From contig JABMNO010000058.1 of assembly GCA_013204555.1 (NCBI GenBank), positions 1 through 64,000 on the forward strand: a DNA stretch of 64,000 nucleotides, given 5' to 3'. The notes under the pieces are model-generated. The model saw only the letters and a list, made by a program, of their open reading frames with translations, was not told the DNA's origin and did not search any database. Within the stretch, counting starts at the first letter, position 1; each line of letters opens with the position of its first letter. The stretch is from Chloroflexota bacterium. GTDB taxonomy: Bacteria > Chloroflexota > Dehalococcoidia > Lucifugimonadales > Lucifugimonadaceae. A program made the translations under genes and the position numbers. Positions 27,250 to 35,209 of this stretch are shown here, piece after piece.

Positions 27250-28205
27250 GTACCCGAATAGATTTCACGCTAGCAGAAGAATCACGTACGCAGAGAAGCA
27301 ACTCTCCCGTTGCTATCCTCTCATCAGGGTGGAATTTTCTTCGCCGGTGGCCAGTCATACCAGTGGTAATTCTGGTCACGCTACTCTTGATGTCTATCTT
27401 TGCTTCAGTCCTTGCTCCAGAGGACCCCAACAAGCAACAGATATTTGCCAGCCTCGCGCATCCAGCCTGGGATGATGACTATTATGCGTCGACCTCCGGG
27501 AAATTCGCCGAGGAGAAGTTCGGAGGTCGATACATACTCGGTGCCGATGAGTTCGGACGGGATGTTCTAAGCCGGTTCATCTACGGCGCGCGGGTTTCGC
27601 TCATGGTTGCGTTGGTAGCCATGGTCAGCGGGATGATTCTCGGAGCTTGGGTAGGCATTACTGCCGGATACTATGGTGGGCTGATTGACGAGTTGCTATC
27701 GCGTTTCGTAGACATATGGAATGCCCTGCCGTTCTTGCTTGTTGCGTTGGTTGTGTCAATCACCATCGGCCAGGGCTTGCTTATCATGATGGCTCTGCTG
27801 GTAATGCTCACCTGGGTGGGTCTTGTCAGGAACATCAGGGCAGAAGTCCTCACCCTCAAAACGCGGGACTACATCGCCGCCGCACGAATCGCGGGCGCGT
27901 CGGACCTACACATCATGTTCCGACATCTGTTTCCCGGCATTCTTAATCTGCTCATGGTCTTGGCCAGCCTTCGAGTCGGTGGCCTGATACTCACGGAATC
28001 AGCATTGAGCTTCCTGGGTGTTGGAATTCCTTCCAGGATTCCGTCCTGGGGCAGCATGATCTCAGATGGCCGAATCTGGCTGGATCAAGCCTGGTGGATC
28101 TCGTTCTTCCCCGGCCTCGGAATCCTGTTGACCGTGATGTCTTTCAACTTCCTTGGCGACTGGATTCGAGATAAGACAGACCCTCGCCTGAGGCAGTCCA
28201 AGTAA
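27246..28205 (+). CDS. ABC importer permease, DppC/OppC type
   Basis: A 319-residue membrane protein. It starts at a TTG overlapping the previous stop, suggesting translational coupling. It has an N-terminal helix, the typical GADEFGRDVLSRFIYGARVSL element before the permease core, and an EAA loop (KTRDYIAAARIAGASDLHIM). The C-terminal end has LSFLGVGIP and SWGSMISDG, both characteristic of DppC. It would pair with the preceding permease to form the membrane channel. The following gene is an amidohydrolase, so the imported compound may be its substrate or precursor. Confidence 0.9.
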   Translation: MSTRIDFTLAEESRTQRSNSPVAILSSGWNFLRRWPVIPVVILVTLLLMSIFASVLAPEDPNKQQIFASLAHPAWDDDYYASTSGKFAEEKFGGRYILGADEFGRDVLSRFIYGARVSLMVALVAMVSGMILGAWVGITAGYYGGLIDELLSRFVDIWNALPFLLVALVVSITIGQGLLIMMALLVMLTWVGLVRNIRAEVLTLKTRDYIAAARIAGASDLHIMFRHLFPGILNLLMVLASLRVGGLILTESALSFLGVGIPSRIPSWGSMISDGRIWLDQAWWISFFPGLGILLTVMSFNFLGDWIRDKTDPRLRQSK

Positions 28206-28256
28206 GAACAATCCAGACGTTTAGCGTGGTGATGAAAACAGGGAGTGATTAGCTCT

Positions 28257-29429
28257 ATGCCGATGTTTGACTATGTGCTCAAGGGCGGGCACGTAATTGA
28301 TCCCGCCAATGGAATCGATGGCCCCATGGATGTGGGCGTGGCGGGCCGTAGCATCGCCGCTGTGACTAAGGATATTCCGGCGGAATCCGCGGGGCGTGTC
28401 GTCAAGGTGAACGGCTGGTACGTGACGCCGGGCCTTATCGACATCCATGCGCATGCCACTGGATTTTCTGGCGCAATGTTTCCAGAAGAGATGTGTTTCC
28501 CGTATGGCGTCACTACGATGGTCGATTGTGGAGGCTCTGGATGGCGAACTTTCGATGAGTTCAACAGAGACGTTGTCCAGAAGAGCGAAGTGCGCGTGTT
28601 CGGCCTGCTGAACATCGTTGGCGGTGGAATGCGTGGCGATGTTGAGCAAGACGTCTCAGACATGGATGCGGAACTGACGGCAGAGTGCATCTCCCGGCGC
28701 GGTGATGTGCTCGTGGGAGTCAAAGTCGCACACTTCCAGGGACCGGGATGGGAGTCTGTTGACCGCGGCGTTCGCGCCGCTGAACTGTCCGGGACGTTCT
28801 GCCTGATCGACCAGAATGCCAAGCCAACGCGACCCTTCAGTGAGATGCTTTTGGAGCATATGAGGCCCGGCGACGGTGTCACGCACTGTTTTGGTTATGG
28901 CAAGCCTATGATTGGGAATGACGGCAAAGTGAAACCTCACTACATCGAGGCGCGTAATCGGGGCATCAAGTTCGATGTTGGGCATGGCAACAATAGCTTT
29001 TCGTTCTCGATGGCCAAGCCAGCATTCGACCAGGGCTTCCCACCAGACACACTCTCTACTGATATGCACCGGATGAGTTTGCACACGTCGCGGGCGGTTA
29101 TGACGGAAGTCATGAGTAAGTTCCTCGCGATGGGCATGCCGATTGCTGAAGTGGTCCGCCGCTCGACGTTGGAACCGGCCCGACAGATCAATCATCTGGA
29201 ATTGGGAACTCTGACGCCCGGCGCGCCAGCGGATATCTCAGTACTGGAATTCGTTGATCGCCCAGCGGGTGTCAGCGATTCGGGTCCAACCGGATACCGG
29301 GTAATGAAGACCGCTGGCCGATTGATTTGTCAGCTGACCATCAAGGATGGGCAGATCAAATTCGACTACGACGGCTCCACTAAAGATGACTGGGCCGAGA
29401 CGCCGTCGACGGACCTATCGATTCCGTAA
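28257..29429 (+). CDS. Amidohydrolase, relative of the 18572 gene
   Basis: A metallo-dependent hydrolase of about 390 residues. The start is taken as ATG 28257, with GGGAG about 11 bases upstream; ATG 28263 (MFDYVLKGG) is equally possible. Motifs: GGHVIDPANGIDGPMDV, GLIDIHAHATG (HxH), VGVKVAHFQGPG (putative carboxylated Lys and His), VTHCFGYGKP, DVGHGNNSFSF and LSTDMHRMSLH (catalytic Asp). It shares the same order and spacing as the amidohydrolase at 18572, so the two are diverged paralogues. It follows the importer genes on the same strand by 51 bp, suggesting it hydrolyses the imported compound or a derivative. Confidence 0.85.
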   Translation: MPMFDYVLKGGHVIDPANGIDGPMDVGVAGRSIAAVTKDIPAESAGRVVKVNGWYVTPGLIDIHAHATGFSGAMFPEEMCFPYGVTTMVDCGGSGWRTFDEFNRDVVQKSEVRVFGLLNIVGGGMRGDVEQDVSDMDAELTAECISRRGDVLVGVKVAHFQGPGWESVDRGVRAAELSGTFCLIDQNAKPTRPFSEMLLEHMRPGDGVTHCFGYGKPMIGNDGKVKPHYIEARNRGIKFDVGHGNNSFSFSMAKPAFDQGFPPDTLSTDMHRMSLHTSRAVMTEVMSKFLAMGMPIAEVVRRSTLEPARQINHLELGTLTPGAPADISVLEFVDRPAGVSDSGPTGYRVMKTAGRLICQLTIKDGQIKFDYDGSTKDDWAETPSTDLSIP

Positions 29430-29589
29430 CGGGTAGGCCCATCGGGGCTACGCCGCGCCGCGCCCCAAGAGCGGGGCACTGACCCGTGCAACAGCGAACT
29501 ATTCCTCACGGTTCGCTTACGGGCGCGCTGCGCTGCGTCATTGCTGCCTCACATGCTGGGCGTAGATTCGATATTGGTGACGGGTCAGA
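29430..29589. other. Intergenic region with GC-rich hairpin
   Basis: GCCCC (29462-29466) can pair with GGGGC (29473-29477) in a GC-rich stretch between the amidohydrolase and kinase genes. No T-tract follows, so it is at best a weak or factor-assisted terminator. Confidence 0.35.
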
Positions 29590-31461
29590 TTGGCCCGTCC
29601 TAAATCAACGCGTATGGCAATAGCAAGACTCGCGACTTCGAAACTGGGCCTAATGGGGCTGCAGGGTCGAATCATGCTCTACGTTTCCGCAGGACTGGTC
29701 GTCATGTTCGTGGCGTGGGGCGTGATCAGCGCCCGGGGGATTTCCCGGATATCTGAAGTCTTGCTAGAAGAGCGCGTGACCGCCGCTGAGGCGATTGCTG
29801 CGATCATCGCATTCGATCTGCAGCACGTTGTTATTGACGTAACTGAGGATCTCGAAAAGTTGGACGAGTTCGAGACCTACGCTGAGCGTCATGCCACCCT
29901 GGTTGGCGCTCTTGAACATCTCAGGGACAACGACGAGTTCGTGTTCTTCCGTCCCACGCAGATTGTGGTCCTGGACTCCAACGGTGTGGAAATCCTGAAC
30001 GCTGGTGAACTCGAAACAGGGTCTGTGGCGTGGATTGAAGTCAACGATAACGCGGTTGCAACACCAGAGGTGGAAATCTTGCCACCTTCCCTCTTTCCAT
30101 CATTGCCGGGGGCATTCGCTGTAGTCGCAGTACCACTTCATCTTGGGACTGCCTTTGTTATCACCGAGGGAATTCATTCTGATCAACCGATTCCGAGTTT
30201 CCTACCGGGGACGAATCCTGATGCCCCACCGAGTTCGGGAAAGTACCAGATCGAAGTGTTGGATGCCGTCGGTAGAGTCGCCCTTCAGATTGGGAAAGGC
30301 GAACTCGCAGGAAAGGTTAGCGAACATAGTCTGATCGTTTCCAGATTGACGACCGGTGGCACCGCTGGCGCCGAGCGTCACAGCCTGGGGAAGGACCATA
30401 TTGTTGCTGCCGCCCCCATTCCAGGGACTGGATTGTTTCTGGTACTGGAACAAGAGGGGGATCAGGCCCTTAGCGTTCCCGCAAAAATTCAGGTACTTTT
30501 CATTGTTATAGGCGCGGTCGGATTCGTAGTTGCTCTCGTGATGGCGTGGCTCACTACGCGCCGAGTTGTCCGCCCAACGCTGGAGTTGGCTGCTGCCATG
30601 GAACGTATCGCTAATGGCGACCTGGAATCTCCTGTTCGAGTAAAGGCACAGGATGAAATCGCGAGCCTGACGCAAAACGTGGAATCTATGCGCATCAGAC
30701 TGGCAGGCGCCCTTGGCGAGCTTGAGAGTTCAAATGAGGAATTGGGCCGGCGCGTCCAACAACGCACAGACCGCCTCACGCAGGCGCTTCGCCAGACTAT
30801 CTCCGCCCAGGAAGGGGAGCGGCAACGGGTATCCCGCGAGCTTCACGATGATGTTGCTCAACAGTTGATCGTGCTCACGCGTACTCTGGACGAATTCCGA
30901 TCCAACTCCTCCATCCCTGAGCACCTGTCAGCAATCGACAGCGTTGGAGGTTTGGCCCGCGAGGCTCTCGCGACAATAAGAAGGGTTAGCAGTGACCTCA
31001 GACCTTCGGTGTTGGACGATCTTGGGCTGGTCGCGAGCCTGAACTGGGTAGCCGCCGAGGCGAGGGAAGGGACAGGCGTTCAAGTTTCGGTAATTGCCAC
31101 AAACGCTCCCCGCAACATCAACCCGGATACATCTCTCGCACTTTTCCGGATAGCCCAGGAGGCGATGCATAACGTCGAACGGCACTCCGAAGCTAGAACT
31201 GTAGTTATCCAGCTTGACCGGGTTGGCGACGAATACTTGAGGTTAACCATCCAGGATGATGGAAGTGGTTTCGCCGTCCCAGAGAGCATGCGAGATATGG
31301 TCCAGTCAGGCCATCTCGGCTTGATTGGGATGCGGGAGAGGGCAGACCTGATTGGGGGTCGAGCAACAATCGAATCGAAACCAGGAGAGGGAACGACGGT
31401 CTGTGTAGACGCTCCTCTTGATCCCGTTGGCGCACTGCCTTCCGTTGGGGACGGGCGCTAG
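29590..31461 (+). CDS. Sensor histidine kinase, NarX/DegS type (HisKA_3)
   Basis: A 623-residue membrane sensor. One helix at about 28-48, an extracytoplasmic sensing domain at about 50-295, a second helix at about 298-320, a HAMP region to about 370, and a coiled-coil lead into the kinase. ERQRVSRELHDDVAQQL carries the phosphorylated His at residue 419, the HisKA_3 form. The ATPase part shows the N-box AQEAMHNVERHS, DDGSGF and GLIGMRERADLIGG. The start is TTG 29590, with ATG 29614 as an alternative. It converges on a NarL-type response regulator only 2 bp away, its probable partner. It lies before the redox operon and is a candidate regulator of it; the signal is unknown. Confidence 0.9.
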   Translation: MARPKSTRMAIARLATSKLGLMGLQGRIMLYVSAGLVVMFVAWGVISARGISRISEVLLEERVTAAEAIAAIIAFDLQHVVIDVTEDLEKLDEFETYAERHATLVGALEHLRDNDEFVFFRPTQIVVLDSNGVEILNAGELETGSVAWIEVNDNAVATPEVEILPPSLFPSLPGAFAVVAVPLHLGTAFVITEGIHSDQPIPSFLPGTNPDAPPSSGKYQIEVLDAVGRVALQIGKGELAGKVSEHSLIVSRLTTGGTAGAERHSLGKDHIVAAAPIPGTGLFLVLEQEGDQALSVPAKIQVLFIVIGAVGFVVALVMAWLTTRRVVRPTLELAAAMERIANGDLESPVRVKAQDEIASLTQNVESMRIRLAGALGELESSNEELGRRVQQRTDRLTQALRQTISAQEGERQRVSRELHDDVAQQLIVLTRTLDEFRSNSSIPEHLSAIDSVGGLAREALATIRRVSSDLRPSVLDDLGLVASLNWVAAEAREGTGVQVSVIATNAPRNINPDTSLALFRIAQEAMHNVERHSEARTVVIQLDRVGDEYLRLTIQDDGSGFAVPESMRDMVQSGHLGLIGMRERADLIGGRATIESKPGEGTTVCVDAPLDPVGALPSVGDGR

Positions 31462-31463
31462 CG

Positions 31464-32120
31464 TCACTCGCCGGACACGATTCCCATGCGTATGGCCTTC
31501 ACTACGGCTTCGGTCCTGGAACTAACGTTTAGTTTGGTGAATATATTTCTGAGATGGGACTGAACGGTTCTTGGACTGAGCGATAACTCATCACCGATCT
31601 GCATATTGGTCAAACCTTCAGCGGCGAATTTCATCACGTCTTGTTCTCGGGGACTCAATACAGCTTCTGAAGGCGCGCTATGCGGCGTGGAACCACCTGA
31701 TGACATTCTGGAGAGCAGTTTCTTCATCACGGTGGGATGCAGCACCGGATCCCCGGCCTTGACGGCCCGCACAGCCTCAATAACCTCCAGCGCTGGAACA
31801 TCCTTAAGCAGATAGCCTGCCGCTCCCGCATCAACGAATGCGAACACGTACTCATCATCATCGTAGGCGGTGAGCACCAGCACGTTGACCTCCGGCCAGC
31901 GTTCTTTAATGATCCGGGTTGCCTCAATGCCGTTCATCTCTGGCATGGCTATGTCGAGGATCGCGACGTCTGGCTTTAGTCTGCCGACCGCCTCCACAGC
32001 TTCAACACCTGTTGCGGCTTCACCGACAACTTCAAGATCCGGCTCCCTGTCAAGGAGATTGCGTGTACCTTCCCGGACCACAGCGTGATCTTCAGCAAGG
32101 ACTATTCGTATGGTCTCCAT
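31464..32120 (-). CDS. NarL/FixJ-type response regulator
   Basis: About 218 residues from ATG 32120 (METIRIVLAED), which has a GAGG ribosome-binding site and fits the usual family start better than upstream starts. The receiver domain has the acidic pocket AEDH, phosphorylatable Asp56 in VAILDIAMPEMNG, and KD (Lys near 106). The C-terminal LuxR-type HTH is LSPREQDVMKFAAEGLTNMQ through LSPRTVQSHLRNIF. Convergent with the HisKA_3 kinase, ending 2 bp from it, so the pair shares a terminator region but not a promoter. Probable target: the divergently placed redox operon starting near 32320, whose promoter would lie in the 200-bp gap. Confidence 0.9.
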   Translation of the reverse strand: METIRIVLAEDHAVVREGTRNLLDREPDLEVVGEAATGVEAVEAVGRLKPDVAILDIAMPEMNGIEATRIIKERWPEVNVLVLTAYDDDEYVFAFVDAGAAGYLLKDVPALEVIEAVRAVKAGDPVLHPTVMKKLLSRMSSGGSTPHSAPSEAVLSPREQDVMKFAAEGLTNMQIGDELSLSPRTVQSHLRNIFTKLNVSSRTEAVVKAIRMGIVSGE

Positions 32121-32319
32121 GCTTCGACGCCTCATACACGGATTGTAACTTTTTGCGCTTCCCAAAGAACAACATGACCGCTTGGAGAAAGACTGACCAG
32201 CGCAAGACGGGCTTTTTCACTACGCCTTTTGGCTTACGCATCACGGCGGATCATTTTTCCGCGATACCGCCTGACGGCGGAAGAGGGACGGCTTCCCGGT
32301 CGATAGGTTTCATACAGAC

Positions 32320-33315
32320 GTGCCAGTTCAGATACTCACAGCCGGGTTTCAGTTGGACAAAGCCGAAAATCAGAAGAAGTGGGAGATAAGCCGACGACGC
32401 TTCATCCAGATGGCTGGCATGGGTGGAGCAGCAACGGCCGCTATCGCTCTCATTCCAAACGTAATTGCAGATAAGCAGACAGACACCAGGCTGCCCGAGC
32501 ACGTTCCTGATGTTGAGAACGGTCGTATCCGGAAATGGATGATGATCATTGATCAACGGAAGTGTGATGGCTGTCAGTCGCAAGACTCACCTCCAAAGTG
32601 CACTGCCGCCTGCATCACGGGCCACTACGTCCCGGAGCCGATGCAGTGGATTGAGGTCTACGAGCACGAGATCAGTAAGGATCCAGAGCTCCAACCTGGT
32701 TCAGATATCACGGCTCCAATTGAAGGCACGACCTTCTTCCCAACTCCGTGCCAGCAGTGCCAGAACCCTCCTTGCGTAAACGTCTGCCCGGTTGGCGCAA
32801 CCTGGACCACCCCCGAGGGCGTCACTCTCATCGATCAGGAGCGGTGCATTGGCTGCCGGATGTGCATGGCCGCATGCCCGTATGAGCGCCGGTTCTTCAC
32901 CTGGAGTGATCCTCCGGTGCCACCAGAAGCGCTGTTCGTCAAATACGACCCAACCCATCAGGTGCCGCTCAAAAAGGGCGTCGTCGCCAAGTGCGATTTC
33001 TGTCCTGAGATGGCGCGTAGCGGACAACTTCCTTACTGTGCTCAGGCCTGCCCACAGGGAGCGATCTATTACGGCGACCTCGAAGAAGACGTTGCCACTA
33101 ACGGTGAGGAAGTGGTGAAGGTCAGCCGATTCCTGGCAGAGAACTCAGCGTTTCGCTACAAGGAGGAACTGGGTACGAGGCCGCGTGTGTATTACATACC
33201 GGGGCATGGTGAAGAGGCGGGTCGAAAGCCCACTGATACGGGATTGAAGCCAACGGTTTGGAACCATCGTACGGTTCCAGAAGGAGCGAGGAAGTGGAAA
33301 CGCTCCGGCCGGTAG
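32320..33315 (+). CDS. Tat-exported four-[4Fe-4S] ferredoxin subunit (NrfC/PsrB/DmsB type)
   Basis: About 331 residues. SRRRFIQM followed by a hydrophobic stretch is a twin-arginine signal, so the protein works outside the cytoplasmic membrane. The start is GTG 32320; a TTG at 32353 would place the twin arginines at a more usual distance. Four Cys groups typical of complex iron-sulfur molybdoenzymes are seen: CDGC...CTAAC, CQQCQNPPCVNVCP, CIGCRMCMAACPY and CDFCPEM...CAQACP, enough for four [4Fe-4S] clusters. Normally this subunit passes electrons between a molybdopterin catalytic subunit and an NrfD-type membrane protein. The membrane subunit is next, but no catalytic subunit is present nearby. 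Confidence 0.9.
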   Translation: MPVQILTAGFQLDKAENQKKWEISRRRFIQMAGMGGAATAAIALIPNVIADKQTDTRLPEHVPDVENGRIRKWMMIIDQRKCDGCQSQDSPPKCTAACITGHYVPEPMQWIEVYEHEISKDPELQPGSDITAPIEGTTFFPTPCQQCQNPPCVNVCPVGATWTTPEGVTLIDQERCIGCRMCMAACPYERRFFTWSDPPVPPEALFVKYDPTHQVPLKKGVVAKCDFCPEMARSGQLPYCAQACPQGAIYYGDLEEDVATNGEEVVKVSRFLAENSAFRYKEELGTRPRVYYIPGHGEEAGRKPTDTGLKPTVWNHRTVPEGARKWKRSGR

Positions 33316-34655
33316 ACACATCACCAGAAACGCCAGAAACCCGTCTGCAACAGCGCGTCTTTGCGCCAATGCTCCACACGGAGCGGGCCTTTTACGTCTG
33401 GATTGGATTCCTGCTGGCAGTAATCGCACTCGGCGCCGTTGCGTACTACTTCCAGGCTCGTGATGGCCTGTTCGTGACTGGCATGCGTGACCGGATCATG
33501 TGGGGGCTCTACATAGCGCTCTTCGTGGTCTTCATTGGTGCTTCTATGGCAGGGACCTTCGTGTCAGCCATTCTTCGAATCGCAAAGGCTGAATGGCGAG
33601 GCCCAATTGTGCGGGGCGCTGAAATCATGACCGTCGCTGCCCTTGTGACCGCTGCGTTTTTCGTGTTCTTGGATATGGGACGACCCGATAGGGCTCTGAA
33701 CATTGTCATGTTTGGGCGGTGGGAGTCACCGCTGGTCTGGGATGTCTACGGCCTGACGACTTACCTGGCCGGCAGCATGGTGTATCTGTACCTCGCCATG
33801 ATTCCTGACCTGGCAATCGTGAGAGATGAAGTCGGAGACAAGCTGTCAGGCCCGCGAGCCTTTCTTGTCCGCAAGTTCGCAGTTGCATGGGTCTTTGAGC
33901 GGTCGCAGATGGCGCAGCTTGGTGCCGCGCTGGCCGTTATGACCATCATCATGATTCCAGTGGCCGTAATGATGCACACCGTCACATCGTGGATATTTGG
34001 GATGACGCTCCGCGAACCGTGGAACAACCCAATGTTTGGGATCTTCTTCGTAGTTGGGGCCGTCTACTCCGGCATCGGGCTGATAGTCATTCTCATGGCC
34101 GTGATGCGGAAGGTCTACCGCCTTGAGGAGTTCATCACCGATCGGCATTTCCTGAACCTCGGCTACATGCTGGCCGCCGCCGCCGGCGTCATGGTTTTCT
34201 TCAACGTCAGCGACTTCGTGACGTTGGGCTACAAGCTCTCGGCAGATGCAACGTTCAACCTGGACCAGATGGTGAGCGGCGAGTTGGCTCCTGTGTTCTG
34301 GATATATATCTGGGCAGGATTATTGCTTCCGATAGCTGTGATCGTCATTCCGCGTACTCGAACGATCCCCGGAATTGTTGCCGCGGCAGTTGCCGCGAAC
34401 ATCGGCATGTTCCTCGAGCGGTATTTCATTGTCGTAGGCGGCCTGCGAGTTCCTTTGAATCCTTATGAGCCTGCGAACTACGCGCCAAGCTGGGTTGAGT
34501 GGTCGCTGATGGCGGCTGGAATTTCGCTGTTTCTTTTGATGGTGACGCTGATGTTGAAATTCTTGCCCAACATGGCCATGTGGGAGATTCATGAGCAGAC
34601 GGAACACGCTGGCGCTCCAATTGAGCAGGCCAAGGCACTGGAGGCTGGGGCATGA
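33294..34655 (+). CDS. NrfD/PsrC-like integral membrane subunit
   Basis: About 453 residues from GTG 33294, chosen for its AGGAG ribosome-binding site; it overlaps the Fe-S gene by 22 bp. Eight to ten hydrophobic helices are visible, with family features such as FVFLDMGRPDRALNIV in the N-terminal half and FVLRYFIVVGGL-like FLERYFIVVGGLRVP near the end. NrfD proteins exchange electrons with the quinone pool on the outer face of the membrane and pair with NrfC-type Fe-S subunits. Its stop overlaps the next start (ATGA), showing tight operon structure. Confidence 0.9.
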   Translation: METLRPVDTSPETPETRLQQRVFAPMLHTERAFYVWIGFLLAVIALGAVAYYFQARDGLFVTGMRDRIMWGLYIALFVVFIGASMAGTFVSAILRIAKAEWRGPIVRGAEIMTVAALVTAAFFVFLDMGRPDRALNIVMFGRWESPLVWDVYGLTTYLAGSMVYLYLAMIPDLAIVRDEVGDKLSGPRAFLVRKFAVAWVFERSQMAQLGAALAVMTIIMIPVAVMMHTVTSWIFGMTLREPWNNPMFGIFFVVGAVYSGIGLIVILMAVMRKVYRLEEFITDRHFLNLGYMLAAAAGVMVFFNVSDFVTLGYKLSADATFNLDQMVSGELAPVFWIYIWAGLLLPIAVIVIPRTRTIPGIVAAAVAANIGMFLERYFIVVGGLRVPLNPYEPANYAPSWVEWSLMAAGISLFLLMVTLMLKFLPNMAMWEIHEQTEHAGAPIEQAKALEAGA

Positions 34656-35209
34656 AGTGGATCATGGCCTTCATTCTGGTCGCCACGTTGATGTGGGTTG
34701 GACGGTCCGAGAACTCCGCGTTAGCGCAGCAGCCGAAGTCGGAGATGTCACTGAGTTTCGTGAGTGATGTCCCTGTAGGGACGGCGATCCAAATCGTCGC
34801 AACGCTGAACGATCCTGCCGGGAATCCGATCCCATACGCTCGGATCGATTTCTCCGCTACCACGGAATTCTTGCGCGTGGTGGAGTCAATGGATATTGAA
34901 TCGGCCACCACCGATATTCTAGGCAAGGCCACGTTCATCATGGTGCCTCGCGTGGAAGGGGAGCGCCCATTCACGGCTTCATTCGCTGGCAACGATGTGT
35001 TCGGGCCAATTTCAGTTACGAAGTCACTGATCGTTCTCACCGGGCCTCAGCAGTATTTGGAACTGAGTCCGGTCAGGGTACCCGGAGCGAACAAGTGGAT
35101 GGCAACGGCCATTCTTGTGGTCGTCTGGGGAATCCTCGGAAGCTCCCTCGTCCGCGTGATATTCATCGCCCGCATTGGCGCTCGGATTGAGGAGAGCCAA
35201 CGTGGGTAG
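34652..35209 (+). CDS. Membrane-anchored Ig-like domain protein
   Basis: 185 residues: signal sequence or helix at 1-26, an extracytoplasmic beta domain at about 32-130 with an invasin/Big_1-like pattern (VATLNDPAGNPIPYARIDF, then TTDILGKATFIM), and a C-terminal helix at about 145-172 followed by a short basic tail. The start overlaps the NrfD stop by 4 bp and the end overlaps the next gene by 8 bp. No metal- or haem-binding motif is seen. Inferred: structural or assembly partner holding the extracytoplasmic redox proteins at the membrane. Confidence 0.75.
   Translation: MKWIMAFILVATLMWVGRSENSALAQQPKSEMSLSFVSDVPVGTAIQIVATLNDPAGNPIPYARIDFSATTEFLRVVESMDIESATTDILGKATFIMVPRVEGERPFTASFAGNDVFGPISVTKSLIVLTGPQQYLELSPVRVPGANKWMATAILVVVWGILGSSLVRVIFIARIGARIEESQRG

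Noticed and set aside
28271-28882. A 203-codon minus-strand frame opposite the second amidohydrolase
   Set aside because: The plus-strand frame carries all the metal-ligand motifs; the minus-strand frame has none.
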